From NCBI GenBank assembly GCA_963971225.1, contig OZ020269.1, positions 15,126,421-15,190,420 on the forward strand: a stretch of DNA of 64,000 nt, read 5' to 3'. Numbering within the stretch: the stretch's first letter is position 1; each line of letters starts with the position of its first letter. The DNA is from Melieria omissa. Taxonomy: Eukaryota > Arthropoda > Insecta > Diptera > Ulidiidae. The notes below the pieces were generated by a model. That model was not told the DNA's origin, did not search any database, and saw only the letters and a list, made by a program, of their open reading frames with translations. Below, piece by piece: positions 47,893 through 58,790 of this stretch. The position numbers and the translations under genes are program-made.

Positions 47893-48720
47893 AAGTTAGG
47901 TTAGGCTAGGTTGCAGTGGCTGCCTATGTTTGAGACAGAAAGAAGAATGAAAGAAAATGAAATGACAGAATGAAGCATTGAAAGCCGTTTGGTAGTGTGA
48001 GATTTGCACTCACCAAACTCTCCTCACTGTCAGAGTTTTTGTAGTGCTGAAGTGTTGAGAGTTGGCGGAACAGGGTCTAAAATATTTGTCTTGCGACTGT
48101 AGACAGTGTTATATCTTTTTTAATAACATTGTTTTTGTTGTCCAGACAGTGTTATTTTTTTTAATAAAATTGTTTTTATTGTCCAGAGTATCCATGGACA
48201 CTGCCGTTTACTGTACCCCAGCTATTGCTTCCCCTTCTGACCAACGAATGGTCAGGCTCGCAACCACTTGATGTAGATCTGCCAGTCACTTCTTCAGACC
48301 CGGACATTGAGTTTTCTAGAGACACTGGATTTTAGTCGGTCTGTCACGTTTCGGTTTTTAGTAAAACGAAGAATGTGCGGCACATCGAGTTACAGCAATT
48401 CATTCTCTATTAGAGTCATTCTGCCAGAGTACATGTGGGTGGAATGTCCTAAAGCTAAACAATTCAGGCTCATTGTCCTCTAGACACATGTCGCAAATGG
48501 CTGAGGTACTTTCTCAAATTCAGTTAACGTATCCGTCAAGCGGAATAAATCCCTTGACGAGTTTAGTTCTCAAATCGAATTTGCTTAGTCTCAGCTGGTG
48601 ATTGGTCCTGCTAGGTTGAGGCTTATCAATAAAAACCTTAGATTGTCCCTGTATACCCCTGTATACCTCCGTTGTAGACAGCTTTTTAAGATGTCTGCTG
48701 CCAGAATAAAGTAATCATTC
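47893..48720 (-). mobile_element. Probable LINE 3' region, minus strand
   Basis: The plus-strand start GTTAGGTTAGGCTAGGTTGC is the inverse of a CCTAA-type LINE tail. Minus-strand fragments (RLSKFDLRTKLVKGFIPLDG, then CDMCLEDNEPELFS) are reminiscent of a LINE C-terminal cysteine region but are broken by stops. Similar to other LINE ends here in layout; the family is uncertain. Confidence 0.42.
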
Positions 48721-49919
48721 CTCATTAAAAGTTATTGTAACGAGTGAGAAATATGAAGATGACAAACGGAACGTGTTACTTCCTAAAATAAATATAATTA
48801 TTTTTTATTAATCCACAAATTTATAAAATATTTAATAACAGGACTAATAGTTTAAAATTAACTTAATTGCAAGCAATTAAATTATAACAAAAAAATAATG
48901 CATACAAATATATTTCTTCTTTCGAAGTCTACTAAAAAGCTGCCGTGTATTTTTAATTTTAAAGAAATTTTATAAATACTGCAAACATAAAAAATGTTGT
49001 ATATGTGTATGTATTTGTAAAACACAGGTGTTGCATGATGCTGAGAAATGATAAAAAATTAATTAAGATTCGACGTAAAGCTGCCTTGAAGTAGCAGGCC
49101 CTCTACTTATTTATATGTGCGTGCAACAAGCTTTGCGGAAAAAGAAAATATAAAAACAAAATGGAATTAAATAAGTAATAAATGTCTGTAATTAACAGCG
49201 ACAGCTAAAAAAACACTTAATTTACATAAAGCAGTGAGACTTTTGTATGCAAACAAACTTTTAAAATGTTTCATTAGTCATTTTAAGATTTTGCAAACTC
49301 TTACAATCATTAAATTAAATATAAATTAATTTTAATTAATTCTCAATTTATTTTAATTAAATACACATAAATTTTAATCAAAATTAAATTAAATTTTTTT
49401 TATTTTTTTTATATATTTTTTTATACATTTTTTTTATATATTTTTTTTATATATTTTTTTTATATATTTTTTTTATATATTTTTTATATTTTTTATATAT
49501 TTTTTTATTTAACATTTATTAATGTTACAATGTTTAAAAAGACTGCAATTAGCTTTCGAACTGATGAGCAGTTTAAATCTAAAAATGTGCAGATAAATAG
49601 GCAGACAGGTGCAACTGGCTGGTCACAAATTGCTACACATGGACCCTTAATGGGTCCTTAAGGATACTGAATCAAGATTTGTTAATGAGTAGAAGTAGTA
49701 ATCCGTTAGAATACGAAAGCTTTTGGCAAACTTCAGGAAACAACAATAATCGTTGTTGCTTTCGAACATCCCAAACGCCGCTATGACGTAATGCGACATG
49801 CTAGGAGGCAGTCTGAGCAAAATAGTCCAATCACAAAGTTTGTGTAGCTAAGCTGATCTTTGCATTACTTTACAGTTCGGCAGGTGTTCTAGTTTCTTCA
49901 GCTAGCTTCTGCCTTTCTC
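48721..49919. other. Noncoding, AT-rich, with T7-TATATA run
   Basis: Positions 49393-49512 are a run of units like TTTTTTTATATATT. The rest is unrecognised. Confidence 0.5.
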
Positions 49920-49929
49920 TTCATGTTGT

Positions 49930-50110
49930 TCTCTGCGTTAGGTTATGGTGACTGCCTCTGTAAGAGACATACTCGGAGGCCTAATATGAGGCCTGTTGTT
50001 CCCTCCATTTCCGTAGAAAATGCTAAGTGGCATTAGTACTATGATCTGCTGGATCAGCTAGAAGGCTGACACCACACTCACCACTCACCGCAATTGAGTC
50101 CACTGTCTCT
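49930..50110 (-). mobile_element. Possible LINE 3' UTR fragment
   Basis: The plus strand reads GTTAGGTTATGGTGACTGCC then GGAGGCCTAATATGAGGCC, the same layout as the tail and UTR of the LINE ends at 23925 and 52980 (GTTAGGTTAAAGTG...ACTTAGGCC). No coding part recognised. Confidence 0.35.
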
Positions 50111-50160
50111 TTCCCTCTTTGCCTTTATGGCCTCGCACCCAATGGATATGAAGTCTGCAG

Positions 50161-51455
50161 GTTTCATCAGCTAATAATTTACATGTGCAATGCAAAGCTT
50201 AACAATTTCAAAACTTTCTGTCTTCTTCATCTGCCTTCTAGTATGACCGTAGACTCTTCACGAGTTAATCCACTGATAGAATATAAATCGTTAATCAAAT
50301 CTCTTGCCTTCATAATTATTTGTTCATCTAGTCTCTTATTTATTTTTATAATTTTTAGTTTTGTTGTTTGTTTTGTTTTATTAAGTCTTTGTCAATTGTA
50401 TTCACCTTAAGGTCACAATAAATATCACCAAACAAGAAATAAATAAACTTTTGTTATTTCTTAAATGTTTAAATTTTTTGTATCATTCACATCACTTAAA
50501 ATCGTTTATCGATAACATGGCGGAAATGAAAATCACACAGCGAACAATGTGACAATGTGAAAAGCACTGTGTCAGCACTTGTGCACAGCTGTCACAACTT
50601 AATAAGCAACAATTGTGCACAATTTAAAAGTGTCTGCACATAAACTATCCTGCCAACACTTGGCCGTCATTGATGCGTTAAAATTGTGCAACATTGATAT
50701 GAAACGAAATGAGGAGGTAAATGCAAATAAAATCAGCAGATTTAAAGCGCAGCTGTGCACAGTGCCGTTTGTTCGTTCATTCGGCCGGCCAGTCAAGGCC
50801 ATTAAATTTTATTGAAGACATCGAAACAAAAGCTAAAAATATATATTCCTGCACAGTGGTTTGAATGCGAATAAAATATGATAATAAGTACCATGCAATT
50901 TATTCAATGAAAACAAAGTGTAACAACAACAATTAATTATTTAATTGGGCAATGACATAAATTTAATTTAACCAGCTTTTGTTTTTGCTGACATTACAAA
51001 TTGTGCGGAATGTGTGGCTGATTGTTAATTTGTGAAGGTATTTGTGAACAATGCTCAAATGAATTCATAAAGGGCCGTTCGTGTGATTGAACGAAGAATA
51101 AATATATAAAATAATAAATAATAAAAAAACTTAATTGATGCCATTTGCTGATGACTTCATTTTATGCGTGATTGATTGTTATTTAATTGTGATTTTTTGC
51201 ATAGAAATTCATTTTTGTATTAATTGGAATATTTTCATAATAAATGAAAAGAGTGAATTGATTGATTGAAACTAAATGTAAAAAATATACTTAAAATTTT
51301 TTTAAGATATATTGGATCAACCTATGAGTTGTTTTCTATCGCTCAAAATTGATGAGGTGTCTTTTCTTTGTCAATGTAAGCTTCAATGTTTTGCTAAGCG
51401 TTCGCCATCAATCCAAGAGTCCAAAAGTTCGAACGCTCGTTTTGAGATAAAGAAA
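50161..51455. other. Noncoding
   Basis: No gene or element ends seen. AT-rich except for about 50560-50810. Confidence 0.4.
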
Positions 51456-51459
51456 GACA

Positions 51460-52722
51460 CAGTGCGACAATTATGTATTAAGACTCGAACCATGTCTCTG
51501 CAACCAAGCGCGCCATCTATGTGCGAGCACATGCGTTTTGAAGCTTCAAACTTCCTCTACTAACTGTCAAAGTTGGTGACATTTGGTTGACATTAAATAT
51601 TTATTAAAATTTATTTTGCAAAACACGTTTTCATTTGATGTTGAAATTTTAATATCGAGCAAAGAGCGGTCATTAAATTCCACTCAAAAATTGGTAAAAG
51701 TGCATCAGAAACATTCCGAATGATGCAGCATGAGTATGGCGATGCTTGTTTATCAAGATCAAATGTTTTTTTATGGCATAAACGTTTTGTGGATGGCAGA
51801 GAGACGCCGGAAAGGATCCAGGAAGTTCGTGATTTTATTGCAAAAGACCACAATGCTTCACTGAAAATGATGGAAGAGGCCTTAAACATCAACAGATAAA
51901 CTATTCGACTCATTCTTTACGAGGATTTGTGCAAAACAAAGGTCTGCGCAAAATTTGTTCCACACATATTGAACGAGGAGCAAAACTTAATGAGAATCAA
52001 TCATTCTAGAGACATCATTGCAGCCGCAGAAAATGATCCAAACTTCCTGAAAACAATTGTTACGGGTGATATAACATGGTATTTCCAATACGATTCAGAA
52101 ACCAAGCGTCAAAGTGCGGAATGGAAATAAAAAAACTCACCACAAGCCAAAAAACACGAAAAGTTCCATCAAAAATCAAAACAATGCTCATCACATTCTT
52201 CGATAGCAAAGAAATTATCCACAAAGGATTTGTTCCAACTGGTCAAACAGTTACTGCCGCATATTACCTCGAAGTTTTGAAGCGTTTGATGGCCAGAATC
52301 CGTCGTATTCGACCAGAATATCGCGTTCCAAAAAGTTGGTCTCTGTTGCACAATAATGCACCGAGTCACACAGCACTCATTGTTCGTCAATTTTTGGCTC
52401 GGAATCAGATCTGTGTGTTGAATCATCCGCCGTATTCACCTGATTTGGCACCGTGCGACTTCTCTTTGTTCCCGAAACTGAAATTAAATTTGAAAGGATG
52501 CTTTTTTGATAACATTCAGACCATACAACGGGTTTCGATGAGGGCACTGAAGTAAATTTCGAAGAATGAGCTGGAACACGCGTTTGAATCATTATTAAAT
52601 TGATGTAACAAGTGTATTGAATCAGGAGGAGAATATTTCGAATAAATAAACCGAAAAATTAGCAGATATCGTGTTTTAATTGTGTTTTCTAGAGACAGTC
52701 TTAATACATAATTGTCGCACTG
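51460..52722 (+). mobile_element. Near full-length mariner-like element
   Basis: Perfect 26-bp inverted repeats (starting CAGTGCGACAATTATGTATT) at 51460-51485 and 52697-52722 enclose a 1263-bp unit with an almost complete but mutated transposase. A TA duplication is not evident at these exact ends, so either the true ends lie a few bases out or the flanks have decayed. Confidence 0.83.
51641..52603 (+). pseudogene. Mariner transposase, near complete but inactivated
   Basis: In order: IEQRAVIKFHSKIGKSASET and FRMMQHEYGDACLSRSNVFL with WHKRFVDGRET (helix-turn-helix region), a stop near 51897, then VCAKFVPHILNEEQNLMRIN, IVTGDITWYFQYDSETKRQS (first Asp kept, though the usual GDETW is GDITW), a frameshift near 52120-52130, then IIHKGFVPTGQTVTAAYYLE, SLLHNNAPSHTALIVRQFL (second catalytic Asp replaced by Asn in HNN) and HPPYSPDLAPCDFSLFPKLK (third Asp kept). 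It ends with KNELEHAFESLLN after another in-frame stop at 52553. The layout is that of a roughly 340-residue DD34D transposase. Two stops, a frameshift and a lost catalytic residue make it nonfunctional. Confidence 0.88.
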
Positions 52723-52779
52723 CGCAAGATTTTTGTTGGAGATATCAAATGCGAGTTTATGGCTCGAGAAGAAATTCTG

Positions 52780-53056
52780 CATAAAAAAAACAACTGTGCC
52801 AAGTTTATGATGAAGTGTGTCCCTTCTCTAGGATCTCCCTTCTTCGATAACTTGGACAACATCAGATCAGTTCATACTAGAGATTTGATGGGGTTTATTC
52901 AAAAGTTGAATTGGCTTGTGTGGACTCTTCGATTTGCAGTAAGACAGATACGCTTTTCCTTGTGATATTGCAATGGGTCCATTTTGTGGCCTAAGTGTGC
53001 CTTTTGGCAAAGTCCCGTGACCAGACAGTCACTTTGACCTAACCTAACTTTTGCTA
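52780..53056 (+). mobile_element. Jockey-like LINE 3' end with CCTAA tail
   Basis: The plus strand encodes CVPSLGSPFFDNLDNIRSVH, TRDLMGFIQKLNWLVWTLRF and AVRQIRFSL followed by a stop. The 3' UTR then contains GGGTCCATTTTGTGGCCTAA and ends TTTGACCTAACCTAACTT. The family is the same as at 23925-24195. Confidence 0.7.
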
Positions 53057-53406
53057 ACACGGCCATTTTGTGAAAGATGATTATATATATTGTTAGATGA
53101 AAGTGTACTGTTACCTAAAAAAACTATTGTGACTTCTCATGAACTTGAAGTATATAAACGAAATTGATATTTTAAGGGAGGATCAAATATCCTTCAAAAT
53201 TCACTTGCTTGCGCCAGTGGTCCTACCACACCCACCGTAATAACTAATCCGGTTGATCACTCGTAGCTTAGAAGATCAGTGCTTCCTATGAAGAAGCCAA
53301 AAATTGGATCTATTCTTGAATTGCCTCAAAAGATGTGGAATTTTTCAATGAAGAACTCGTACTCTACCTGAAAGATGAAGAAAAGTCGTAGCTAACAGTG
53401 GACAAA
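53057..53406. other. Noncoding
   Basis: Nothing recognised. Confidence 0.4.
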
Positions 53407-53415
53407 ACTTTGAAT

Positions 53416-53743
53416 CTTCTTCTTCACTGGCACGACAGCCCGATTGCGAGACTAAGGCTTAGCTACCCGGAACCAATCGTGTTGTGCGTGCGAATGTTCT
53501 TTACAGGGTTGGAAGGGACCTACAGTTTTATGCCGATTCCGAACGGCGAGTTGGGATCTTTTTCATAGGCAATTTTACTCTCAGAGGTTTGCCATTTCCT
53601 GCTGAGAGGACAGCCGCCGAAAGAAAAATTGTTGTTTTTCTTTTTTTTTCGGTGTTAACGCAACGGAGTCTTGAACTCGCGGAGTCTTGCCTCGCGGCCC
53701 AACGCACTAGCCAGCTGAGCTACGGCTACTGCCGTATATGCTG
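53416..53743 (-). mobile_element. tRNA-derived SINE, second copy
   Basis: Minus strand: A box GTAGCTCAGCTGG and B box GAGTTCAAGACTC near the 5' end, body shared with 26589-26903, 3' tail of GAA triplets (plus-strand CTTCTTCTTC at about 53416). A 9-bp direct repeat ACTTTGAAT flanks it (53407-53415, 53744-53752). Confidence 0.83.
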
Positions 53744-53752
53744 ACTTTGAAT

Positions 53753-55640
53753 ATATCTTCAAATTTACAACAACAAAAACTCCTCAGAATTATAGCCCAA
53801 ATATTTAGCTTTCCCAAATATTTAACTTTCTTTACCCAGTTTTTTAAGCATTTCAAACTTGACCAACCAAAATCGGCCTTATTTGTGAAATTTTATTTCT
53901 ATTTCTAATTTAATCTGCAGAATATATTCTAACTATACATATACTTTATTATTGATTAATTAATTTTTAAGCAAATTTGCAATAAATTTTTTTTTGGAAA
54001 TCCCAAGTTTCTTTCAAGTACGTAAATGCCAACAAAACAGAAACCATTCATTTATTAATTTCTAGAATTATTAACAAAAACTGCCAGCAGCAACTTTCAT
54101 TACGAAATTTCCTAAAATGTGCTCAACTGTTATTAAAACAATTTATTATTCAATATGCAGCTGCTGCCAACTTAAAATGAATGCTTCATGCATTCTAATG
54201 TAAACAACATTCGCAACAAGTTCTCAAGGCGAAATGGCAGCCAAGTGCACATTTTTTGTTTACATTTTGATGCCAGCGCTGTCAAGTTATCGACTAATTA
54301 TTGTAATTCAGCTGAAATTTCGGCAGCGCCACTCAATACACATTTCTTTATGTACATAATATACATACATAACATGTACACAACCACACATAAACCTACT
54401 CACGTCGACACGTCATCGTCGACTTGTAAATACTTTGGTGCTTATGGGCAAAGAAATTGTTGTACTTCCATATTTATTTGTTTTTGTCAATCAGATTTTA
54501 ACAAAATTGCTTTTCCGGTTACAGCACATGTGCACATATTTGTGTTTTTGTTGTTTGTTGTTTAATTTATTTGGTGTTGTTATTACTGTCTCACGTGTTT
54601 GTTGTATTCACCATAAATATTTCAATTTAAATGCAAATCACAAATCACAACAACAATTGCCACAATCATATTTCTAGCGGAAATCTTGTGTGCCACACAC
54701 GTACATATTTACAAACTTACATACATACGTAGATATGTGATTTGCTGCGCTGTTGCCCCAACGGGCATTGCCTGCCACCCTTCGACAACAGCACAGCCAA
54801 ATCAACCCTCCTTTTGGCATTCAATTGAATGCGCCACAAACTGATGTTGTTCCACAAGTTGTTGTTGTTGTTGTTATTATTGTTGTCAGCAACAGTTGTC
54901 ACAGGGCCGCACAACAAATTCCTGTACACGTATTATTGGCAGCGCGCTCTCCGCAGTGCGCAGTGGCGCTGACAGCTCGCGCTATGCGAGCCCTCCTCGC
55001 TCACCCTCTGCCGCTCTTCGTCGCGCTCGTCGCTCTTAGTCAGCAAAACTGCCCAGCGCAGACGTTTGCGCTGCACCTCAATTTTATTTTTCTTTCATTT
55101 TGATTTGTTTTTCCCTATTTATATTTCTATGTTTTGTTTTACTTTCTTGTCTGCCGACCTACCACTCCGTTGCGCAGCGTGCAAATTGATATCAATTGAC
55201 ATTAATTACGCGCAACTGCAGTCCGACATTCAGTTGTGCAATCGGACACTCAGCCAACTGGCTGCTGCCGTCCGTCTAAATTGACTCGAGTCGCCGGCAA
55301 CGGCGAGCTTTTGGTTTATTTGCGTTGCGCTTTGATTTGCCGTGCCACAGTGTCGGCCAGCTCGCCAGCCAACCAGCCAACCAACCAACAACAAGTGCAT
55401 GGCACATTCACGTGCTTCCTTCTCGATGTTTCTGAGGTTCTGATTTTGGCCAACGATACTCGTGTGTCATGTAACACAGAACGGGCAATGGCACAACGCA
55501 GCGTGTTGTTTGCTTACAGTTGTAAGGGGGAAAAATATTAAAAGTAACATACATTTTCTGAAAATAATATATTTTGGATATTTGTATTTAATAATATCGG
55601 ATTACAGTGTTTTTATATTAAGAAAAATAAAGAAAAACGA
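53753..55640. other. Noncoding, with a GC-rich candidate promoter segment
   Basis: AT-rich up to about 54750, then a GC-richer, CpG-containing part (54940-55420). On the minus strand this part carries a TATAAATA motif near 55120 and, further downstream, a donor-like AGAGG/GTGAGC near 55005. That could be a first noncoding exon of a minus-strand gene, but no coding exon supports it. Confidence 0.3.
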
Positions 55641-55649
55641 ATCTATACT

Positions 55650-56526
55650 TATTATATAAAAACAAGTGTAACGTTGCTTTTTTGAGCCACAATCAGGCAA
55701 AAACCACTGAACCGATTGAGATGACATAAGCACCAAACATTTTTTATCTGAGAGAATGGTACATATGGCTCTATGAAAATGACCACGCCCCTTTTTTGCA
55801 TCCACTATGGTAACAAAACTCATCTTATGGTATGCTTTTTAAGGCAATATGGGTATCAGACGATTCAGCGTATCATTGCGGCAAACATAGGCTATAATAT
55901 GATTGGCCACGCCCATTTTCCGTGCCCATTAAACTAACAAAACGAAGCTAGAATACATGTCTGTAATTCAGTATTAATATCAAATTATTCCGTGTTTCAT
56001 TGATGCTAACATAGGATATATAAGATTGAGCACGCCCACCTGATATGCCTTTGCGCCACGACCACTATAATAACAAATCAGCCATGGTATATTTGTCATA
56101 GCAATGTGGGTGTCAAACGATTCAGCGCGTCATTGCGGCAAACATAGGCTACAATATGATTGGCCACGCCCACTTTCCGTGCCCACTAAACTAACAAACC
56201 GAAGCTAGGATACATGTCTGTAAATCAGTATTAATATCAAATCAATAATCAATAATGTTAACATAGGATATATAAGATTGACCACGCCCACTTGATATGC
56301 CTTTTCGCCACGCCCTCTATAATAACAAATCAGCCATGGTATATTTGTCATAGCAATATGGGTATCAAACGATTCAGCGTGTTATTGTGGCAAACATAGG
56401 CTATAATATAATCGGCCACGCCCTCTAAACTAACAAAACAAAGCTACGGTACATGTCTGAATATTAATGTTGATGTAAAACGATGCTATGTTTCATAGCG
56501 GTAAACATAAGCTATAGTTGACCACG
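55650..56526. repeat. About 255-bp tandem repeat, roughly three units
   Basis: The anchor GCCACGCCC followed by CCGTGCCCA and AAACTAACAAA occurs at 55903, 56163 and (shortened) 56415, so the period is about 255 bp. Within each unit are AACATAGGCTATAATATGAT, CAGCCATGGTATATTTGTCA and GATTCAGCG. A leader containing CCACTGAACCGATTGAGATG precedes them. This layout is common in fly dispersed repeats; the family is not identified. Confidence 0.7.
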
Positions 56527-56531
56527 CCTAC

Positions 56532-56963
56532 CCTTTTAATAAAATATAATAGAATAAAATAAAATAAAATAAAATAAAATAAAATAAAATAAAATAAAAT
56601 AAAATAAAACAAAATAAAATAAATTAAAGTAAAATAAAATAAAATAAAATAAAATAAAATAAAATAAAATAAAATAAAATAAAATAAAATAACGTAAAAT
56701 AAAATAAAATAAAATAAAATAAAATAAAATAAAATAAAATAAAATAAAATAAAATAAAATAAAATAAAATAAAATAAAATAAAATAAAATAAAATAAAAT
56801 AAAATAAAATAAAATAAAATAAAATGAAATGAAATAAAATAAAGCAAAACAAAATAAAATAAAATAAAATAAAATAAAATAAAATAAAATAAAATAAAAT
56901 AAAATAAAATAAAATAAAATAAAACAAAATAAAATAAAATAAAATAAAATAAAATAAAATAAA
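56532..56963. repeat. TAAAA pentanucleotide microsatellite
   Basis: About 86 units with only a few substitutions. The Phe/Ile/Leu reading frames on the minus strand across it are products of the repeat. Confidence 0.97.
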
Positions 56964-58790
56964 TAACACTCAATTTAAGAACTAACAAGGGTCTTCTGAA
57001 GTCTTCGCCAATATGTATTAGAAGAGGCATCCTGCAAGGGGATAGCCTAAGTCCCTTATGGTTCTGTCTTGCGCTTAATCCGCTCTCCTCTCTTCTTAAT
57101 GCAACTAAACTCGGGTTTAATGTGAAAAGTGCTGATTCTTACAAAATCACACACCTCCTTTATATGGATGACATAAAATTGTACGCAGGATCTGAACGTC
57201 ACATAAATGAACTGCTTCAAATTACAGAAGATTTTTCACGAGACATATGTATGTCATTTGGACTGGACAAATGCAAACGGTTTAGTGTTGAAAGCGGAAA
57301 AGTTGTCCTGCGAGAGTTTCCGTTAACAAGTAACGAAACTATAAATGCAATGGATGACGATGATGCCTACAAATATTTAGGCATCATGCAAACAAGGAGA
57401 ATCCATCATAATACTATGATACGAAATGTTACGGACTCCTTCCTGCACAGAACCAAGGCTCTCTTAAAATCGTGCCTTAACGGGAAAAACTTGTTCAAAG
57501 CAATCAACACGTATGCTGTTCCGGTGCTAACATATACGTTCGGTATATTGAAATGGTCCGACACGGAATTGGAAAGCGTTAAGAGAGCGACGCGCACTTT
57601 GCTTACAAAGTATGGAGCACATCACCCAAAGTCAGCAATCGAGCGAATAAACCTACCCAGAAGCTTGGGAGGCCGTGGATTAATAGACATTCAGCATCTT
57701 TGCAAAAAGCAAATCTCTAGCTTGCGCCGATACTTTCTACAACAGGACACTGCATTACACATAGCGGTATGCAAAGCCGATGACAAATATACGCCACTTA
57801 ACCTAAAAAATGCGACGCCCCAAGACGAAGCAACAGACATCATGCGCATTGACAAGTTATTGGAAGAATGGAAGATGAAATCGTTGCATGGCAAACATCC
57901 ACATGCCTTAAGTCAAGCTGATATCGACGCCCCTGCCTCAAATCTGTGGCTCAAACAAGCGGGCATTTATGCGGAAACTGAAGGACTCATGCTCGCGATC
58001 CAGGACCAGGTTATTGCAACCAGAAATTACCTAAAATATATTGCACGCGCTGACATTAACAACGACAAATGCCGGAAATGCCAACAACAACCGGAAACGA
58101 TACAACATATCACTGGAGCATGTGTAATGTTAGCGGCCACTGAATACTTGACGCGTCATAACAACGTTGCAAAAATTGTGCACCAAAGCCTTGCAATACG
58201 GACCAAGCTGCTAACAGAAGAACTACCATATTATAAGTATACGCCCAGTGCAGTGCTAGAAAATGACGAGTTCAAGATTTACTGGGATCGCACAGTATTG
58301 ACGGATAGGAGCATTCCGCACAACAGACCAGATGTTATCCTGCTCGAAAAATTGACAAATAACGCACATCTAATTGACATCGGAGTTCCCAACACACACA
58401 ACCTACAGGACTGTATCGCGGAAAAAAGCAGGAAATATCAGCAACTGGCCCAAGAACTGAAACAGATGTGGCAACTTGACAAGGTAGTGATTGTACCAAT
58501 CATCATTTCATCGACAGGGGTAGTGCCCAAAACATTAATGACGACACTGGAGAGGCTTCAATTAGCGGATAAATTTTTGACTATACAAAAATCAGTAATA
58601 TTGTCAACAACGTCAATTGTTCGTTCGTTTTTAAGTATTGAAAGTTAAATTGTATATATGCTTAAGAAAATACCATGTACCTGCAATAGTTTTATGTATC
58701 TTGTTGTTATACAACCGATATGTAATATTTAACCCTTAAGGAGTTCAATAAATCGTGGGAAATAAAATAAAATAAAATAAAATAAATAAA
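56963..58790 (+). mobile_element. 5'-truncated non-LTR retrotransposon with restriction-like endonuclease
   Basis: The element begins abruptly at the end of the TAAAA array, in the middle of a reverse transcriptase. Its 3' UTR contains AATAAA (58747) and ends in GGGAAATAAAATAAAATAAA, again an AAATA-type array. See the coding entry for domains. Confidence 0.85.
56966..58648 (+). CDS. Reverse transcriptase (C-terminal part) plus CCHC knuckle and endonuclease of an R2/R4-group LINE
   Basis: A frame open over about 560 codons with no stop. It starts within the RT at motif B (RRGILQGDSLSPLWFCLALN), continues to the catalytic YMDD (57161-57172), then the thumb region (AYKYLGIMQT, YAVPVLTYTFGILKW). 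The C-terminal part holds a zinc knuckle of form CX2CX8HX4C (CRKC...H...C at 58070-58123) and a restriction-like endonuclease core, NRPDVILLEK then LIDIGVPN (RPD-X14-D, 58325-58380). CCHC followed by RPD...D places it in the R2/R4/CRE group, which use this endonuclease and often insert at fixed sites, rather than the APE-type jockey LINEs elsewhere in the window. The N-terminal zinc fingers and RT motifs 0-A are missing. The intact frame suggests a fairly recent insertion. A start at 57122 (GTG) is not real; the protein is truncated. Confidence 0.85.
   Translation, partial: TLNLRTNKGLLKSSPICIRRGILQGDSLSPLWFCLALNPLSSLLNATKLGFNVKSADSYKITHLLYMDDIKLYAGSERHINELLQITEDFSRDICMSFGLDKCKRFSVESGKVVLREFPLTSNETINAMDDDDAYKYLGIMQTRRIHHNTMIRNVTDSFLHRTKALLKSCLNGKNLFKAINTYAVPVLTYTFGILKWSDTELESVKRATRTLLTKYGAHHPKSAIERINLPRSLGGRGLIDIQHLCKKQISSLRRYFLQQDTALHIAVCKADDKYTPLNLKNATPQDEATDIMRIDKLLEEWKMKSLHGKHPHALSQADIDAPASNLWLKQAGIYAETEGLMLAIQDQVIATRNYLKYIARADINNDKCRKCQQQPETIQHITGACVMLAATEYLTRHNNVAKIVHQSLAIRTKLLTEELPYYKYTPSAVLENDEFKIYWDRTVLTDRSIPHNRPDVILLEKLTNNAHLIDIGVPNTHNLQDCIAEKSRKYQQLAQELKQMWQLDKVVIVPIIISSTGVVPKTLMTTLERLQLADKFLTIQKSVILSTTSIVRSFLSIES

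Noticed and set aside
56493..57030. Minus-strand frames of about 160 residues rich in Phe, Ile, Leu and Tyr
   Set aside because: They translate the TAAAA microsatellite; a 5-bp unit keeps frames open without selection.
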